64,000 nucleotides of DNA. Source: Purshia tridentata. Taxonomy: Eukaryota; Streptophyta; Magnoliopsida; Rosales; Rosaceae. Below the pieces are notes generated by a model. The model was given only the letters and a program-made list of their open reading frames with translations. It searched no databases and was not told the DNA's origin. Within the stretch, counting starts at the first letter, position 1, and every line of letters begins with the position of its first letter. Both the position numbers and the translations under genes were made by a program. Positions 23,827-34,980 of the stretch are shown here, piece by piece. The DNA lies in assembly GCA_003254885.1 (NCBI GenBank), contig QANT01007188.1:27419-91418 (forward strand). The letters run 5' to 3'.

Positions 23827-26510
23827 ATGTCGTATAGCGCGCTCAACATCCAGGATGACGATTTTGCCACTCGCCTCTCCCTCGAACGCCCTCGCCGCTC
23901 TCGTTCTATGCCCTTCCCTCCTCTGCTCCTCATCGAAAGCTTGTTCCGCAAGAGCTTCTCCTATTCTGCGCTTCCTCAGGAGCCCCTCAAGCTCTCCATT
24001 ATCAAATTGGACGGCTCTAGCTTCGGTAATAATCGCTCTTATTTTTTCAATTTCTATGCTGCATTGCGTTCGATGGTTCTCAAATTGGCGCTGTTGTTTG
24101 GTTGCTGGGAAAATGTCCGAAAATTGGCCAAATTTTATTTTTTTTTGAGTTCAGATTTGTTTCAATATGAAACCCTTTGAATGATTTAGAAATTTTCACC
24201 CCTGTTGTTGTGCTAATTGTTTCTGATTTTATTTCAAGGCATCTGTTTCTATCTCTATTTTTGTTCCTTTAATTTTATTTCTAGATGCTTGATTTTTAAT
24301 CTCCAGTTTGGTTGCTGAGAAAATTGTGGAAATATAGGATGGAATGTGTTGTGGTTTGCTAGGATTTCTAGGTTTTCAGACCCCTCAATAATTGGAAGTT
24401 TCATATACTGGGTTTGTTAAACACGTGTTATTTCAATGGCAAAGACCAGGGATCTAATATTCTGGTAGATCGTCTCATCCAATATTTGTTCATTCCATAA
24501 TTGTTATCAATTTATAAAATGAAGGATTGATGTCTTATTTGATTTGATTTCCTTATTCTCTTAAATGTATATACAATTGTACATCTTACATGGTATTTAC
24601 CAGACCGATAATACCTGTTCATCTGAACGCATCTCATACTAACTTCATATCGTTGATGCATTGCCATCCACTTGCATTATTCAATTGACTTTTCCTGCTG
24701 TCATGTATCAAAGCAGCAAGATTAATTCATGAACTAGGATTTTTTATTTATTTTTCCTTTCTTTCATTTTTCCTTTTTTTCCTTCTCTGTTTTTTTCCTC
24801 TGAGGACTTACTTGAACTAAAATGCTCACTTTTACAGATATTGAAGCTAAAAAGACAGCCACAGTTTTGGAACTGAAGCAGGCGGTTGAGGCCGTTTTCA
24901 GTCACATGCCACAGAAGGGACCAGGAAAAATTTCATGGTATGTTCAGAACTTCACACCATCAATTTTAATATTTTGGATTAAAAGACAAAAATTATAATA
25001 CACAAAAGTTTATCTTTGTGTAGCACTCGATGTGAAATTCAGGATTTAGTCTTTGAAGTGGTTCATTTTCCATGAAAACTTTGCATATTATATAGTTCTT
25101 GAGTTGAGAAGTCCATTGCACAATCACTTAAATGATTTTATGTTTCATGTAGGCCACACGTGTGGGGGCATTTCTGCTTGTGTTATGCTGGTCAGAAGCT
25201 ACTCATTGAAACTGATCATATTAGAGATTATGGCATCAAAGATAATGATCAGGTTTGTGCCAGGAGTTTTTAACAAATTAATTTTTCACGCAGTTGGTTA
25301 CTGCTATGCTGATGTCTGTTATTTATGGTGTTATAATATTGAATTTTGTTTTGAAGAGCTCCTTAGCTATAATCTTTCTTGTTCATCAAGCTACTCTCAA
25401 TCTGTTGAATAACTCTAGCCATCTACTACTGAGTCTACCACTACTCAATCAGGTGCTATGGCCTGTCTGTAGCTTCACTGATCCATCTACTACTGAGTCT
25501 CCCCAAATGATTTTGTTTAGCCTTTCGTGTGTGCTACAGTTATTTTTGTTTGACTTTCCTAAGGCACATTCTTTGTTGATGAATGGCATAATTATCATCG
25601 TTATGAAGCTGATATTTTCTTCCAATCCTTTTTTTTTTTTTTTTTTTTTTTTAAGCCTTTCGTGTGTGCTACAGTTATTTTTGTTTGATTTTCCTAAGGC
25701 ACATTCTTTGTTGATGAATGACATAATTATCATCGTTATGAAGCTGATCTTTTCTTCCAATCCTTTTTTTTTTTTTTTTTTTTTTTNCCTTTTTTTTTTT
25801 TTTTTGTCTATGTGAACTGGTGTTGTTTGTTATGTGAAGCTTCATTTTGTGCGGCATGTTTCAATCAGCTACATCCTGACAAAGAAGCGAACACGTAAGG
25901 GGTTCTCTTCAAGAAAACACATGATGTAAGGCTCTCTATTCCCATTTCTCTTTTATTGATATAATGACGAATGTTTTGGAACAAAAACATGAAGCTTCAG
26001 TTCCCTACACAGATAGGGGCCATTGTTTCGTGGCTAGCTATATTGTGTATGGAGTTCATAGTTGATGCCCTGCTTCTTCACCATGCCTCTGTAGTAGTCT
26101 TTTACTTTTCATTCATACTGTGTGCAATTCAATTGGATATATGCAGGTCGATACCAAGATCAATTAGTTTTGAAGATGAAGAACACAGCGACGAAGAGGA
26201 GGGAAAGTTTAACAAAGAGGAGGAACAGAGTGTTGAGGAATACTACGATTCTGATGACATTGAGAATCCGAAGCTCCGGCATAGTGATGATGAGTTTTCT
26301 ATTGAACACAATGAGACCATCTCGCCTTCTTTCTTGGGAGAGTGGTTTCCGTACTCCAAGGTTGCAGATGTAGGCACACTTGGAAGAAGTTTAACTTGTA
26401 CCCCGAACATAGCAACTGGGTTATTGGGTGGTCTTAGGAAGATTTTTGGGCTTTGCTTTGAAAAACGTGATAAACGCTGTTGTCGAAGGGATGCTTTGAG
26501 ACTAGATTAG
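23827..26510 (+). CDS. Ubiquitin-like superfamily protein related to SNRNP25 (At4g32270-like)
   Basis: Five exons (23827-24025, 24838-24937, 25153-25252, 25840-25925, 26147-26510) join in frame to 282 residues. Residues about 50-155 form a ubiquitin-like fold of the SNRNP25 type: LKLSIIKLDGSSF, then TATVLELKQAVEAVF, PHVWGHFCLCYAGQKL, HIRDYGIKDNDQLHFVRHV. The conserved PHVWGHFCLCY block is the best family marker. The C-terminus is acidic (DEEHSDEEEG, EEYYDSDDIEN) and ends in a Cys/Arg-rich tail. SNRNP25 proteins belong to the minor U11/U12 spliceosomal particle, but the plant U11/U12-25K is a separate gene in Arabidopsis (At3g07860), so a splicing role here is only a guess. Intron 3 carries a 135-bp tandem duplication. 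Confidence 0.85.
25519..25790. repeat. 135-bp tandem duplication with poly-T ends, in intron 3 of the ubiquitin-fold gene
   Basis: The unit beginning AGCCTTTCGTGTGTGCTACA at 25519 recurs at 25654, so the period is 135 bp. The copies differ at only a few bases (for example GACTTTCC against GATTTTCC, and GGCATAATT against GACATAATT). Each copy ends in a long T run; the second contains N 25787, so its length is uncertain. A shorter repeat, CCATCTACTACTGAGTCT, occurs twice just upstream near 25418 and 25482. Confidence 0.9.
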
Positions 26511-27207
26511 TGTTCATGAAATATGAATTTCTTTCCCTTGCCTAAATTAGTTAGAGGATCATATTTATAGATGAAGTGATAGGTCAAACAACTCATGAGA
26601 ATTGAGAAGCTACATGTTAGAAGTTTTTCATTCCCAATACGCATCATGTATTTAGATGTAAAATAAAGTTAGGGTAATGCTAGATGTACTACATTTTGAT
26701 ATCATTTTGTGTACCATTTTTTCAATTTAAGTGAGATATATTTGTATTGATGAATCTCACTTCTATTAGAAAAGTGGTTGACAAGATAGTACCAAAATAT
26801 AGTATCCTTAGCATTTTTCATAAAGTTATACCATGTATTGGGAATGTAAATGATTCATCTCCTTCAGGAAAGAGTAGTGTTTATGATAGTGTATTAGAAA
26901 TAACTATGTTTTTGTTGTGGTTATATTTTAATCCTCCTCCCCCAATAAAAGAGAAAATGATAGTGTATTAGATTGAAGGCACTCACTACTCTGGGCCCTA
27001 GGACAAGAATTAAATGGCCCAATTAGAACCTCATCAATATGTGTGGCAAAGAATGAGATAGGAGGGATAATACTTAATAGTCCTCTTGCAAAATCACCCA
27101 CCCATCACAACCCCTCAAATCCCAAACCCGATATCCTACTCACTACTCACTCTTTGAGTGACAGAGAAGACACAGAAACACCATTAGAGGCTAGAGCATT
27201 GGCAGGC
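26511..27207. other. Spacer holding a small foldback element and the b' gene promoter
   Basis: Includes the MITE-like element at 26672-26818, listed separately. A near-repeat of ATGATAGTGTATTAGA occurs at about 26883 and 26957. The last 200 bp are the promoter and 5' leader of the ATP synthase gene. The frame from 27043 to 27207 is open and in phase with that gene, but it reads a leader-like sequence above the better ATG at 27208. Confidence 0.5.
26672..26818. mobile_element. MITE-like foldback element, about 147 bp
   Basis: The left end TAATGCTAGATGTACTACAT is matched in inverted orientation by the right end ATAGTATCCTTAGCATT, with complementarity running about 35 bases inward. No clear target-site duplication was found, so the superfamily is left open. 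Confidence 0.6.
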
Positions 27208-27825
27208 ATGGCCAACGTGATCATGGCCTCCTCCAAAGTAGTACCCATCTCCTCTCCCAGCATTCCCAAACCCAGAATTGTCCCACTCCAAATCCCCATC
27301 CCCAAAATCCCAAAACTCACGAAACCCCAACTCATCTCCCTCGTGGCGGCCAGCTCGCTCTCCTGGGCCCCAGTGTCCCTGGCGGCGGAGATCGAGAAGG
27401 CGGCGCTCTTCGACTTCGACCTGACCCTCCCCATTCAGGCGGTGCAGTTCCTGCTGCTGATGGTGGCCCTGGACAAGATCTACTACAGCCCTCTGGGCAA
27501 GTTCATGGACGAGCGCGACGCCGACATTAGGGAGAAGCTGGGCAGCGTGAAGGACACGTCAGAGGAGGTGAAGCAGCTGGAGCAGCAGGGCCTGGCAGTG
27601 ATGCGGGCGGCGAGGGCGGAGATATCGGCGGCGCTGACGAAGATGAAGAAGGAGACGCAGGCGGAGGTGGAGGAGAAGCTGGCGGAGGGGAGGAAGAAGG
27701 TGGAGGCGGAGCTGCAGGAGGCTTTGGCCAAGCTGGAGGAGCAGAAGGAGGAGACCATGAAGGCCCTTGACTCTCAGATTGCTAATCTCAGTGACCAGAT
27801 TGTGAAGAAAGTCCTTCCTCTCTAA
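27208..27825 (+). CDS. ATPG: Chloroplast ATP synthase CF0 subunit b' (subunit II), nuclear-encoded
   Basis: A single-exon frame giving 205 residues from ATG 27208 ([12 protein letters not shown]). The first ~70 residues are Ser/Pro/Lys-rich and Ala-rich, consistent with a bipartite chloroplast-then-thylakoid targeting peptide ending near SWAPVSLAA. The mature part starts around [18 protein letters not shown], has one membrane helix ([15 protein letters not shown]), then the family signature [17 protein letters not shown] and a long charged helix rich in Glu/Lys/Ala that forms the peripheral stalk of CF1CF0. It ends [13 protein letters not shown]. Matches Arabidopsis At4g32260 (PDE334). The coding part is much more GC-rich than its surroundings. 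A second in-frame ATG at 27223 is possible. No defects. Confidence 0.95.
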   Translation: MANVIMASSKVVPISSPSIPKPRIVPLQIPIPKIPKLTKPQLISLVAASSLSWAPVSLAAEIEKAALFDFDLTLPIQAVQFLLLMVALDKIYYSPLGKFMDERDADIREKLGSVKDTSEEVKQLEQQGLAVMRAARAEISAALTKMKKETQAEVEEKLAEGRKKVEAELQEALAKLEEQKEETMKALDSQIANLSDQIVKKVLPL

Positions 27826-28499
27826 CTCATTTTATGTAATATTTTCTCTGTGTTTGAGAATATGTGGGATTTGCAATTGCATCCATGATCCACTCCATAC
27901 GTGCATCTTTGTAATAACATATAGCTTCTACTTTGAATCTTAACCTACGAGTAAATTGTCTCAACTTCAATTGTATAATTCATACGAGTAAAGCATGGTG
28001 AGCCATGGCAGCAGCAGCAGCAGCGGAGGTGTTGATTCTCCTGCAGTTCATTTTTGGTTCACAGGTTTAAAAGAAATGTTGTACGTTGGGCTTTGGGCTT
28101 TGGTCCAAAGTTGTTACTCATTTGGCCCAAAGTTGACTATGGATATCATCATTATTGCGGCCCAGAGAATGAGGGCCTCCATTTGAGATTGATACAATTT
28201 CTCTTTTTTAAGCAAATTATAATTAGTAAGCAAAAGAAGAAGAATAGGAATGTAATACTCTCTCTTTAAATAAGGATTAAGGAAGGTAACATTATTGTCA
28301 CCACCAAAAACTTCCAATTCTCTCATACTAACTTATCTATCACCTTCGATAAAAAACAGAAATAAAAACCTTATCTATCACCACTAAATGCAAATAAATA
28401 AGTAGATAGAACTCACCCATCACCACCGTTGATAATAAAGCAAGTCACATAAATGTTTAGGCGACTGCCAACATCATTTCTCATAAACAATTTAATATG
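27826..28499. other. 3' flank of the b' gene
   Basis: The 3' UTR and spacer. A short (CAG)n-like tract lies near 28005-28025. A small frame at 27995-28186 has no recognisable domain and is not called. Nothing else is supported. Confidence 0.5.
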
Positions 28500-28830
28500 A
28501 ATATTAAGGTTATTCTACAATACGAGAGTTATTCATTCATACTTTTCTCACACATATAAATATATTATAAATATTTATATTAGGAAGTTCTAAATCACCC
28601 TTTAAAGATCATCTATGCACAAAATTAACTAAAACAAAAATATTTTAATCATCAAATTGTTATCAAATAACTAACGGTGAATCTAACTATTACTAAAACT
28701 GTCTATTTATTTGATAACAATTAGGTGACTAAATTATATACAATTCTTTCAAATTTTTGCAGAGATGATCTTTAAAGAGTGATTTAAAAATAAATGGTTT
28801 CGATTGTAAGACTACACAATCAAATGAACA
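28500..28830. mobile_element. Foldback MITE, diverged relative of the element at 45441-45825
   Basis: Arms AAATCACCCTTTAAAGATCATC (about 28590) and GATGATCTTTAAAGAGTGATTT (about 28766-28787) are inverted copies. An inner pair, ATTGTTATCAAATAA (about 28656) and TTATTTGATAACAAT (about 28708), extends the hairpin. The right side, GTGATTTAAAAATAAATGGTTTCGATTG, resembles ATGATTTAAAAAATGAACAATTTCGATC in the other element. The outer ends are approximate and I found no target-site duplication. Confidence 0.65.
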
Positions 28831-29400
28831 AGAAAAGAAAGAAAGACACAAAATGATGGCAAAAGGAGAATGCACATAGCATTACTCATGCGTCATTATA
28901 TGAATCAATGTTTTATTCGTTGTGAGACAAAGAACCTAATAACAAAGATACATCATCAAATTTGAGATCCCTAACACATACATATACATTTTAATACAAC
29001 AACTTAAAAGCACTAAATTATAATTTGTTTATGATATAGACATTATATCTTATACTAAAACAAATATTATATTGTATACGTTCATATTCAATAGTGAGAA
29101 AATCTGTATCCTAATAGTAAACAAGTGAAATCATTTAAATTTAAAAGTTAATAATATGTTTGTAATTCACACCCGATCAATAATTGTTATTTAAACTCCT
29201 CGGTCTTCCTTCCCAAATTGGAGATTGAAGATTGAAGAAGTTAAATTGCTTGGCGTGCACACTTCTTGTGAAGTTGTGAAGTTGTGAGGGACAAAATGGT
29301 AATTTGACATACACAAAAGGCATATTAAAATAGTTTCCGATTTCAGAGGGCCCAGCTTCCCCGATACCGGCCAACAAGGAGGAGGTTGCTGTATATACCC
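28831..29400 (+). promoter_or_regulatory. AT-rich spacer and promoter of the KOC1-like gene
   Basis: AT-rich up to about 29200. A CTGTATATACCC element at about 29389-29400 is a plausible TATA box for the plus-strand transcript, whose leader (CT-rich, 29412-29497) precedes a 5' UTR intron. Confidence 0.5.
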
Positions 29401-29497
29401 ATTCCATTATTACTCTCTCTCATTCTAAAGCCCCTTTTGCAACTCTCTCTGAAACTCGCGCGAGTTCATCAATATATTCTCAGTATCAGAACTATCA

Positions 29498-30358
29498 GTG
29501 AGTATTATTTTCCTCTGAAAATGCTTCTGATCCTTTTATGTATCTATTAGTTTTTATAGTTTTTAAGTCTGTTTGTTGCTTGAAAGTCTTTGCTATACCT
29601 TGTCTGTATAGTATTTCGTAGAATGATCAAATGGGTATATATCCCATTTAGCTTTTCTTTTAATGGTTACCAAAAAGTAACGAAAAAGTTGAAGAATATT
29701 TCCATTTTCTCAGCAACCAAACGGACCTTGGTGATTTTATGTACCCTTTATTTGGTTTCTGGGAAAATTAAAGAATCTGAAGGGAGAGGAAGTGTTGAAT
29801 ATTGTTTTGATGCCTTTAAATCATAAATAAAGGAAGACAGTTTGTTTTATAATCAGTTTGAAGTGTGAGGATTGAGCTCTCTGGGTTTTCTAGTTACGAA
29901 AGCTCTAATATAACGTCTGTGATCATATGTTTTATGCATTCCAGTTTCCTTGATTTGTTCAGTAGTTGGAATGCTTTTCATGTGCAATTATTGCATATAA
30001 GGTACAATTGTGACACTGTGTATGAAAGTGTTTCAGTCACCTTTTGGTAAGGTTACTTGACATTTTTAGTATTCAGTTATAGTCCTTTTAAGCATGAGTC
30101 CAGATTTAAGCTAAATGAAGAAAGAAGGGGAGAGAGTGTGGGGACCCAAAATAATTTGATTTACATACCCTAAAAGAACATATCTGAGTGTGTTACTTTG
30201 CCCTTGGTTCGGTGGCATAACTCTGCGGACAAATACTCCCCAACTATCTTGCAATGAGAAGTTGTTTTTGTGCATTTAAATGATTTTGATTAAATTGTTT
30301 TTTTTTTAATGATGACTTCTATCGGAAATGTTTCAATGACCAATTCAATTCACTTCAG
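29498..30358 (+). other. Predicted 5' UTR intron of the KOC1-like gene
   Basis: The donor ATCA/GTGAGT at 29497-29498 follows a CT-rich leader. The acceptor CACTTCAG ends at 30358, eight bases before ATG 30367. The region between has no upstream coding exon. Leader introns often boost plant gene expression, but that is only an inference here. Confidence 0.6.
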
Positions 30359-30366
30359 ATCGAGGA

Positions 30367-33300
30367 ATGGACAAACAAGTTGTTTCCACTCAACCGTCAG
30401 CTTCATTCGAATACGAGATTTTAGAAGGTGATCAGGATCGCCTTAAAACTGTGGTAGCCTCTTCAGACCAGACAAGTCCATGGATTGAACCTGAAAATTT
30501 GAAACTTAGACATAGAATTGGGAGGGGACCCTTTGGTGATGTTTGGTTAGGAACTCATCATCAGTCAACTGAAGATTATGATCAGTATCACGAGGTGGCT
30601 GTCAAGATGTTTCATCCAATTAAAGAAGACAACATGAGGGCTGTGTTGGATAAAATTCAAGATATCTTTTACAAGTGTCAAGGGATAGGAGGTGTTTGTT
30701 GGCCATTTGGTACTTCAATTATCAGTGGGAAGGTGAGTCACATTTTTGTATTTGATGCATTATAGGGAGTTTCCTTACTTGTATGAGTTATAGTTTGCTG
30801 AAAGCAATTTGGGTTTGTACTTTCAGATATGCATCATAATGAAATTATATGAGGGATCAGTTGGTGACAAAATGGCTCGCCTCAAAGGAGGGAAGCTCTC
30901 ACTTTCTGATGTTTTGAGGTAATTTTGGTCTTGATTACACACAGTAAAGTAAATAATGCTCGTTTACTAGTTACCAAAACTTTGAGCGGTTAGTCCTCAC
31001 TTGTGCTATTGATTACAGGTATGGGATCGATTTGGCTGTGGGAATTTATGAACTACACTCCAGAGGGATCTTGGTTCTGAATCTTAAACCTTCTAATTTC
31101 CTTCTAAATGAAAACGACCAAGCAATTCTTGGAGATCTTGGTATTCCTTATCTGTTGCTTGGTATTCCATTGATAAGCTCAGATATGACTCTGAGGATTG
31201 GAACTCCAAACTACATGGCACCTGAACAATGGCAACCAGAAGTAAGAGGTCCAATATCCTTTGAGACCGACTCATGGGGTTTTGGGTGCAGCATTGTGGA
31301 AATGTTGACTGGTGTCCGACCTTGGTGTGGGAAATCTGTTGATGAAATATACTATTCAGTTGTCAGAAAGCATGAAAAACCAGACATACCAAGTGGTCTT
31401 CCTTCTGCAATTGAGAATATTCTTCTTGGTTGCTTTGAGTATGACTTGCGCAGTCGTCCTTTAATAACAGACATATTGCAAGTATTCAAAAGGTATATCT
31501 CCTTTTCAGTTTATATCTTTTTGTGAGTTTTCAAGATGAGCTAAACTTTTCATATAATATGTTCCCTTTCTAGATAGTCGCAGGATCCTCTTAGGCTGCA
31601 TTTTGCATAGACATTGCTCTTCCAGTCATGGGTTGGGGTTGATGCAGGAGCATCTATGAAGCTTTCCAAATTTGAGTGGACCTGTTAACCAACATAGGGA
31701 TTATTAGTTTTGTTTCCTGATTCAATTAGGTTTTCTGCTATTAGTTTTCGATTTGGTATATTCTAGTTATCTTAGGTTTACTGTTTTCCTAGTTAGTTAA
31801 GGTTTTATGCTTTCCTAGTCATTAAAGGTTTATGTTTTCCTATATAAGCTTAAGGGTTAGGTTGTAATAGATAGTTTATGCATTATATTTTTCTGAGAAT
31901 TCAGATTTGAGAGTTTCTTTTGGGCTCCTAAAACCTAGAACTAATCTATCAGCGTTCCATCTTTGATTTTACAGCTTAAATCTCTCTTCTCTACTATTTG
32001 TTGCTGGAAGTTCTGTCTATTCTAGATTTTTGCCCTAAATAGCAGCAAGACAGCAGCCTTTGCTTCTGTCCTGCATCATATCTATAACTTGCTGTAGGTC
32101 AGGGACATACAGTGTCTGCTTTGTATTGACTGAAGTAGCTTATAATAACTAGAGGATAAGTATATGATCATTTACTCATTTAAATCAGTCAGTGTATCCA
32201 GAACTCACATTACATTATCACGTGTTTGTATATAAGTCAAAGTATCCCATGCACTGGATGAAAACCTTATGATTCTTAATTGCCCAAATCAGAATTTACC
32301 ACCATATTAGGTTGGTCTATAAAGCATATTTTATGTTTTATATTGTTGATCTTTAATGTATATCTGGGTATCCCATGTGAGCAGAAGAAATTACTTCATT
32401 ATGTCTTATGTGGGACTGTATATTTCCTATAAAACTTAAAAATTTGTAGTCACTTTTTTCAGTATAAGCGATTTCTAGGTCCATCATTCATAAACAATGT
32501 CTTCATTTAGATAACGGACCTGTATTTTACGAAGTACAAACAAAATCTTGATGAGTTTTGTTCTCAGGCAGACATAATCATTTCTTGTTTTTTATATTGT
32601 TGCTTAATTAAGTTATTATTGTGTGATTATTAGTAAGTTTGTGGAATTATACCTTGTGAGCTTGCTTTAGTTGTATATGAAGTAGATAGTTTTAAGAAAA
32701 TTACAAAGATAGATTCCGAGTGAAGGGGGCATTTCAAATCTCATAGTTTAGTATATAGAAAGCTTAGGCAGGGTTACAGCTGTATAAATTGATGCTTTAA
32801 AGAAACCCCTGCATGAAGGTTTCATAAATGTTACAAAAGTAGAGGCAGATGCTTATCAAAATCCCTCTTCATATAAATATATAATCAATTATGTGACTGC
32901 TTGCTAGTTATTTGGTCAGTGAAAGAGTCCTGCTGTTCACCACTTGTACCCTTTTGTTATTAATTGTGACCACAATAGCAGCTCGCAGAATGCAGTCTCC
33001 AGTGATGTAGACTGGGCAGGTCTTGGAAGTAGAACAATCACAGAGAAATGGAGTAGCACTGGTTACACTGAGTGGTTCCTTTCGAAGGATCATCTGCAAG
33101 TGGGTGACATGGTGCGTTCGAGAAAGCCACCAAACTCCTGCAAACCTGAAAGCATGTATGTACCAGAAGGCACAGTAGTGGGTGTAGAACATGACACAGA
33201 TAAACCTGGGTTTGTTTTGGTGAGGGTCCATGGTATCCACGACCCATTAAGGGTTCATGTTTCAACATTGGAACGGGTAACTTTTGGCTTGGCAGCTGGT

Positions 33301-33942
33301 GATTGGGTACGCTTGAAGAAAGAAGACAAGAAACACTCACCAGTAGGTATTCTTCATTCGATCAATCGTAATGGTAATGTAGCTGTTGGATTTATAGGGT
33401 TGGAAACTCTTTGGAAGGGAAACTCTTCAGAGTTTCAGATGGCAGAATCCTACTGTGTGGGTCAGTTTGTTAGGCTGAAAACCAATGTTCTGAGCCCTCG
33501 ATTCGAATGGCCTCGTAAGAGGGGAGGCGCATGGGCTACTGGGAGGATACGGTGGATCCTACCAAATGGGTGCCTTATTGTGAAGTTCCCAGGAATGCTG
33601 GCTTTTGGGGATGAGAACTGCACCTCTATGGCTGATCCTGCTGAAGTGGAATCGGTAACCTTTGATACTTGTCCAGGACTCGTGAAGAAGTACCAACATC
33701 TTGAGGATTTTCATTGGGCAGTGAGCCCACTTTTGATTGCATTGGGTCTATTTACAGCGATGAAACTAGGCATTTTTGTTGGAACAAAAGTGGGGAGATC
33801 CAAGGTGAAAAAACAGTGTAGTGCTATACAGAATGAGAGTCAACATATGGATGGCCAGAATTCTGGAAATCAAAAATGGATTCCTTCTTCGGTTTCGAAT
33901 ATCCTTTTTAGAGAAGGTGCTGCCTCAGGTCCTGCTCGGTAG
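30367..33942 (+). CDS. KOC1: KOC1-like outer-envelope protein kinase with KEG-like repeats
   Basis: Four coding exons (30367-30732, 30827-30918, 31019-31492, 32982-33942) give 630 residues. The N-terminal kinase domain has a glycine loop IGRGPFGDV at 51-59 and VAVK with Lys80. The usual HRD is VLN at 172-174, so the catalytic Asp position is Asn174. KPSN follows at 176-179, DLG replaces DFG at 192-194, and NYMAPEQW is the activation-segment end. The last exon encodes SH3-like repeats of the KEG/MIB-HERC2 type (HLQVGDMVRSRKPPNSC, GDWVRLKKEDKKHSPVG, YCVGQFVRLK), then a membrane helix near 555-578 (PLLIALGLFTAMKLGIFVG) and a 50-residue basic tail. This is the layout of Arabidopsis At4g32250 (KOC1), reported to act at the chloroplast outer envelope on TOC import receptors. 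The last coding intron (31493-32981) is about 1.5 kb and repeat-bearing. Confidence 0.92.
31640..32080. mobile_element. Possible solo LTR or TRIM remnant in the last KOC1 intron
   Basis: The segment begins TGATGCAGGAGCATC and ends CTGTCCTGCATCA, giving a TGATGCAGGA/TCCTGCATCA inverted terminal pair of the TG...CA type. Its interior has a promoter-like TATATAAGC (about 31840) followed by a CT-rich stretch, as LTRs often do. No matching 5-bp target duplication was seen at the flanks, so the call is tentative. Confidence 0.35.
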
Positions 33943-34533
33943 TTTTATGCACAGTTCATCTGCCCAGAGCTAGTTAAGTATGTGCTAAACTTCATAACTA
34001 GTTTGTTGGGTGGCATAGGGCATTTTACTGTTAAAACTTATGCTGATGATCAGTACAAACCATTAACACTGTCAAATTCAGGGCAAACAGATTCGCTCTC
34101 TATTGTATATAAAAGTGTACATATCTTTATTTACTCATTTGTGTGGTTGAACTGTAGTGTGCTTTACTTTGAACTCCAAGAGTAAATCCATAATTTTATG
34201 GGCATTATTTCCTGGAAACTACGAAAGGACAAGTCGACAATGGCTGTCTATGGCGTTATGAATAAGTTCCTTGGGGTCCACAAATACCATGATTTTAATA
34301 CTACGACACGCTCGCCTCACTGATTAATTAAGAAGCAAACACAAATCGCTTGTAAAGCTGATTCTCTCTGTTTGTTTTCATTGGCTTTCAGTGTTCTCTA
34401 CGAAATTTCCATGTGAAATCATATAAAAGCAGTTGAAATTTTTAAGCGAAGACGTGAACATGGTTAAGATAACACATGCAAATTGCGAAGGCACTGATGG
34501 ATTTTTTTTAATTATTATCTTTTTTTTGGAAAA

Positions 34534-34571
<38 letters not shown>

Positions 34572-34980
34572 GTGGGGTGGTTGTTAAAAAGGCAATGATG
34601 TATTAGATGCCAAAAAATAGTTAAAAACTCTTGTAATTAAGTACACATGGTGAGTGTGTTCGGAAACATTTTGGTTTTAGTTTTTATATTTTTTTTGTAA
34701 TCAAAGATCAAGAAAGAAAAATGCGAGGTTTATGAGAGAAGAAATGATAGATGTAAAGGGATGTTATAAAATGATACCAAAAGCACTATTTATATCACTC
34801 TCACTCATAATTGATATTATACAACGTTTGTATATGTTTGGCAACAGGACATTAGATGCCATATGGTGAGTGCTACAAACAATGGAGCAAAAATCTATGA
34901 CTTCTAACAAATCTAATCAAAGAAAATAGATCAGTTGGATACCTATACACGAAATCATGCCAGTAGCTTCTGAATTACCT
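33943..34980. other. Convergent 3' spacer between the KOC1-like and MRC genes
   Basis: Downstream sequence of two convergent genes. It contains an exceptional 37-base G run at 34534-34570 (listed separately) next to T runs. Two small frames have no recognisable domain. Confidence 0.5.
34534..34570 (+). repeat. Homopolymer run of 37 G
   Basis: An unbroken run of 37 G residues, preceded by AAAA and followed by TGTGGGGTGG. Such runs are rare in plant DNA and are prone to polymerase and sequencing slippage, so the true length is doubtful. If real, the G-rich strand could form a G-quadruplex. Confidence 0.8.

Noticed and set aside
23448-23951. 167-codon minus-strand frame over the start of the ubiquitin-fold gene
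   Set aside because: Arg/Glu-rich antisense shadow of a GA/TC-rich leader and exon 1.
27043-27207. N-terminal extension of the ATP synthase b' frame
   Set aside because: It encodes leader-like sequence before a better start (27208) that opens a normal transit peptide.
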